A stretch of 8,322 bases of DNA, taken from positions 1-8,322 of the forward strand of contig SLBH01000197.1 in the NCBI GenBank assembly GCA_007126415.1. Reading direction: 5' to 3'. The notes under the pieces are model-generated. The model did not search any database. It was not told the DNA's origin and was given only the letters and a program-made list of their open reading frames with translations. Shown one piece after another: positions 6,171 through 8,322 of this stretch; position 1 is the stretch's first letter; the number at the start of each line of letters is the position of its first letter. A program made the position numbers and the translations under genes. The stretch comes from Spirochaetales bacterium. Its GTDB lineage: Bacteria; Spirochaetota; Spirochaetia; DSM-27196; SLAA01.

Positions 6171-6590
6171 ATGGGAGCGCGACGGCGGGGCCGAATTCTG
6201 GCGGTGCAGGCGCTGTACGCCTGGGATATCAACAAGCAACCGGTTGAAGGCCTGTGCCGCTTCGAGTGGGTAGACCCCGAGGAGCGTGAAGACCTCGAGG
6301 AAGCGTTCACCTTTGCCCGGCTGTTGCTCACCGGAACGTTGCAGGAGATCGAGCAGATAGACGAACTCATCCGGGCACAACTCGAGAACTGGGATTTCTC
6401 GCGCGTATCTCGCGTTGAGCTCGCAATTCTGCGGGTGAGCGTTTACGCCTTGAGATTTCAGTCCGGGATTCCGCCGCGTGTCGTGATCGACGAGGCAATC
6501 GATATCGCGAAACGCTTCAGCGGCGATGAGTCGTATCGATTCATAAACGGGGTCTTGGATGCGATTCATAAGTGCGGTCAGACGCAGTAG
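6171..6590 (+). CDS. nusB: Transcription antitermination factor NusB
   Basis: NusB binds boxA RNA together with NusE (ribosomal protein S10) and promotes antitermination, mainly in rRNA operons; it acts in the cytoplasm. The 139 residues match the family in size. Key segments are the N-terminal RRRGRILAVQALYAWD (4-19), the central ENWDFSRVSRVELAILRVS (72-90), the IPPRVVIDEAIDIAKRFS stretch (100-117) and the closing FINGVLDAI (124-132). ATG 6171 is the only usable start, since an in-frame stop lies at 6132. The only purine-rich stretch, AAGGG (6166-6170), touches the ATG with no spacer, so translation probably depends on ribosomes finishing the parvulin gene seven bases earlier. Its last 32 bases are shared with the following gene. 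Identification is firm. Confidence 0.95.
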   Translation: MGARRRGRILAVQALYAWDINKQPVEGLCRFEWVDPEEREDLEEAFTFARLLLTGTLQEIEQIDELIRAQLENWDFSRVSRVELAILRVSVYALRFQSGIPPRVVIDEAIDIAKRFSGDESYRFINGVLDAIHKCGQTQ

Positions 6591-8193
6591 GCGACTCCAA
6601 GCCGGTGTCGTGATTGTGGCGCTCGCGGTTGCCGCGGGTGCGGTTATCCTCGGCCGCGACTATATCGAGCGCCGCCGGTACCAACAACGCTTTGAGCATG
6701 AGATTCGCCTAAGCGAACGGCTCATCTCTGAACGTCGCCTGGATCAAGCCGAGGAGCGTCTGCGAAACGCTTCCGCGATAGCGGTGGGCGAAACCTCCTG
6801 GCTGCGCATTCTAAAGCGCGCTCACCGTGTCGATGAGCTTCGAGGCGAGCACACCGCGGCGCTGCTGTATGAGCTCGCGAGGCGGGCGGCGGCCGCCGAA
6901 CCGGCGGTCGAGAGCCTGCAGGCGGTGGCGGTGGAGGGCGCGATTCGGTCCGGTGAGTACGAGTTTGCGGCCGAGCGTGCGGCTGGAGCGCTTACCTCCG
7001 ATCGCTACGGCGATCTTGTCGCCGAGGCGCAGATTGCCGCCGGGGCGTATGCCGAGGATCCGGCCGGCGCCGAGCTCGAGGCGATGCACCCGCTCGTGCG
7101 CTTGATAGCCGCCGAGACGCCGGAGCGCCATCTTCACGCCTACGAAATTACCGAGGATATGCGCTTTGTGGTGAACGCGGCGCTCCTGTTTCTGGCCCGC
7201 GGCAATCCTGAGCGGGCATCGCAGATTCTGGAGGGCGTCGCGCTCGAGCCGCAAGCCGCGCTGGTGGAGGCGCTGGTTGCGTACGAGCTCGGCGAGTATG
7301 AGCGTGCGCGGGCCGAGTTATCCCGGCTTCCGGGCCCCGTGGCCGTGGAGGCGCCCGCGCTGCTGCTGCTGGCCGAGCTCGAGCTGCGTGGCGGAAGGCA
7401 CGACGAAGCGACGCGGCTGTACCAGGAGCTGCAGACCACGGACCCCGACCACGCCGCCGCCTTGTGGTATAACCACGCGGCGCTCATAGACGACCGCGAG
7501 CTTCGGCTCGATCTACTCGCCGAAGCGTTGCAGCGCTTTCCGGAGGATCTGCGCTTGATCTCGGCCTACGTTGAGGCGGGCGGAGACCCCGATGCGGTGC
7601 TCGGCGGTGCCGAAGCGCCGTACAGAGCGTTGTTTCGCTTCCGCGCTCGGCAGCTTCAAGAGAGTGGCGGCGTAACGGCGGTATCGGAGCTGTGGGACCT
7701 CCACAACCAGCACCCCGAGAACTCCAAGATCGCGGCGGCGCTTGCGCGTAAGCTTGTGGCGGTGCGCGATCACGGTGGGCTCGAGCGCGTGGTACGGCGC
7801 TTCGCTGAGCGCGACGATGCGCACTGGGCTCGGCAGTACGCGGGCGCCTTGGCGCATCGGCGGGGTGAGTTCGCGCTCGCGGGCGAGGCGTTTGATGAAG
7901 GCTACGCGCCGCGCCGCTTGTGGCAGAGCGCTCATAACCGCGCGGCGCACGCGGTCTTAGCGCGCGACCCGGAGGCGGTAAACGAGGCGCTCGCACCCGC
8001 GCTCGCGGCGGTGGAGGGCGTTCCCGGGTACGCGCGTGAGCGCGCTAAGCTCCTGCACATCGAGGCGCTCGGGCTCTACCTCGAGGGTGAGGTCGGGGCG
8101 GCACGCGAGCTGGTGCTCGAGGCCGTCTCGGAAGACCCCGACAACTTCGAGCTTCGGCGCTTCTTACGAAATCTTGAAACTGCGCTGCAATAG
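6559..8193 (+). CDS. Membrane-anchored TPR-like protein of unknown function
   Basis: The 544-residue protein has a strongly basic N-terminus (RRSRR at 8-12), one membrane helix (about 15-32) and then a long soluble part made of helix pairs. The charge pattern predicts N-inside topology, placing the helical domain in the periplasm. TPR-like repeats are suggested at 47-74, 200-226, 233-257, 264-300, 423-449 and 496-529. The best matches are the ALVEALVAYELGEYERAR and LLAELELRGGRHDEATRLYQ segments, plus the last, with an EDPDNFELRRFL ending. Such domains are protein-binding scaffolds; no catalytic motif is visible. ATG 6559 lies inside nusB (32-base overlap); the next in-frame start candidates would remove the basic residues before the helix, so I keep it. 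Ala, Glu and Arg dominate. Neighbours (parvulin before, map after) hint at envelope protein handling, but the function is unknown. Confidence 0.75.
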   Translation: MRFISAVRRSRRLQAGVVIVALAVAAGAVILGRDYIERRRYQQRFEHEIRLSERLISERRLDQAEERLRNASAIAVGETSWLRILKRAHRVDELRGEHTAALLYELARRAAAAEPAVESLQAVAVEGAIRSGEYEFAAERAAGALTSDRYGDLVAEAQIAAGAYAEDPAGAELEAMHPLVRLIAAETPERHLHAYEITEDMRFVVNAALLFLARGNPERASQILEGVALEPQAALVEALVAYELGEYERARAELSRLPGPVAVEAPALLLLAELELRGGRHDEATRLYQELQTTDPDHAAALWYNHAALIDDRELRLDLLAEALQRFPEDLRLISAYVEAGGDPDAVLGGAEAPYRALFRFRARQLQESGGVTAVSELWDLHNQHPENSKIAAALARKLVAVRDHGGLERVVRRFAERDDAHWARQYAGALAHRRGEFALAGEAFDEGYAPRRLWQSAHNRAAHAVLARDPEAVNEALAPALAAVEGVPGYARERAKLLHIEALGLYLEGEVGAARELVLEAVSEDPDNFELRRFLRNLETALQ

Positions 8194-8202
8194 TGTTAGG
8201 CT
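8174..8202 (+). promoter_or_regulatory. Likely extended -10 promoter for map
   Basis: TTGAAA (8174-8179) is five of six with the -35 consensus. Seventeen bases on lies TAGGCT (8197-8202), preceded by the TGN of an extended -10 box (8194-8196). The -35 box is inside the last codons of the TPR gene. Transcription would begin near 8209, about 23 bases before the map ATG. TAGGCT also occurs at 293-298 near the gap promoter. This is sequence matching only. Confidence 0.45.
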
Positions 8203-8231
8203 TCCTGAACCTCTAAGGTCAAACTCAATAT

Positions 8232-8322
8232 ATGATCAAGCTGAAAAACGACAAACAGATAGAAGGGATTCGAGCCTCGGGACAGGTGTTGTCCAAGATC
8301 CTCAAGGCGCTGCAGGAGCGCG
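8232..8322 (+). CDS. map: Methionine aminopeptidase type I (5' end only)
   Basis: Translation from ATG 8232 gives MIKLKNDKQIEGIRASGQ and continues for about 30 codons to the window edge. The pattern of a short basic strand followed by a D/E-x-I-E-x-I-R helix and a small residue is the typical N-terminus of type I MetAP, the cytoplasmic metalloenzyme that removes the starting Met from new proteins. The metal-binding residues lie beyond the window and cannot be checked. Ribosome binding is weak: TAAGG (8214-8218) is 13 bases from the ATG. It lies 38 bases after the TPR gene and probably has its own promoter. Gene order after nusB and an intervening gene agrees with what I recall from spirochaetes. 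Confidence 0.8.
   Translation, partial: MIKLKNDKQIEGIRASGQVLSKILKALQER

Noticed and set aside
1..8322. Mobile elements, CRISPR arrays, tRNA or rRNA genes
   Set aside because: No transposase-like or integrase-like frame, no regularly spaced repeats and no tRNA or rRNA sequence were recognised; gene content and direction are uniform.

Overview
The window is a dense, single-direction (+) stretch of GC-rich bacterial DNA. It has nine complete genes and a cut-off gene at each end, with almost no non-coding space. The best guess for the organism is a free-living spirochaete (Spirochaetota). From memory, gap-pgk-tpiA next to secG and a parvulin-nusB-(unnamed)-map run both occur in spirochaetes such as Borrelia, where they are separate loci. 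The GC content, high by eye, fits free-living Spirochaeta-type lineages better than Borrelia. This is recollection, not a search result.

Layout. Bases 1-206 are the 3' end of an unrecognised gene. A 124-base gap follows, holding a convincing sigma70-type promoter (TTGACA, 18-base spacer, TATCGT) and a consensus ribosome binding site. Next comes the triose-phosphate part of glycolysis: gap (331-1332), pgk (1352-2533) and tpiA (start best placed at TTG 2604, end 3359). It is followed by secG (3377-3760), a flavodoxin-fold-like protein (3817-4242), a J-domain protein with a helical C-terminal half (4273-5070), an exported SurA/PrsA-type parvulin (5108-6163), nusB (6171-6590), a membrane-anchored TPR-like protein (6559-8193, overlapping nusB by 32 bases) and the start of map (8232 to the edge).

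How the genes fit together. The first three enzymes interconvert dihydroxyacetone phosphate, glyceraldehyde-3-phosphate, 1,3-bisphosphoglycerate and 3-phosphoglycerate. The later genes concern making, exporting and folding proteins: SecG in the translocon, a DnaK co-chaperone, a periplasmic prolyl isomerase/chaperone, the antitermination factor NusB, a probable periplasmic TPR scaffold and methionine aminopeptidase. Gaps between genes are 7-70 bases and no convincing terminator is seen, so one long transcript from the gap promoter is plausible. A second promoter for map probably lies at the end of the TPR gene.

Most notable are two strong GC-rich hairpins in the two longest gaps between genes (pgk/tpiA and secG/flavodoxin-like). 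Each sits just upstream of the next ribosome binding site and lacks a T-run, so each looks like an mRNA processing, stability or translation-control element rather than a terminator. Four proteins are of uncertain or poorly known function: the acidic-tailed SecG, the flavodoxin-like protein without a normal FMN loop, the J-domain/helical protein and the TPR protein. No mobile element, CRISPR array, tRNA or rRNA was seen.
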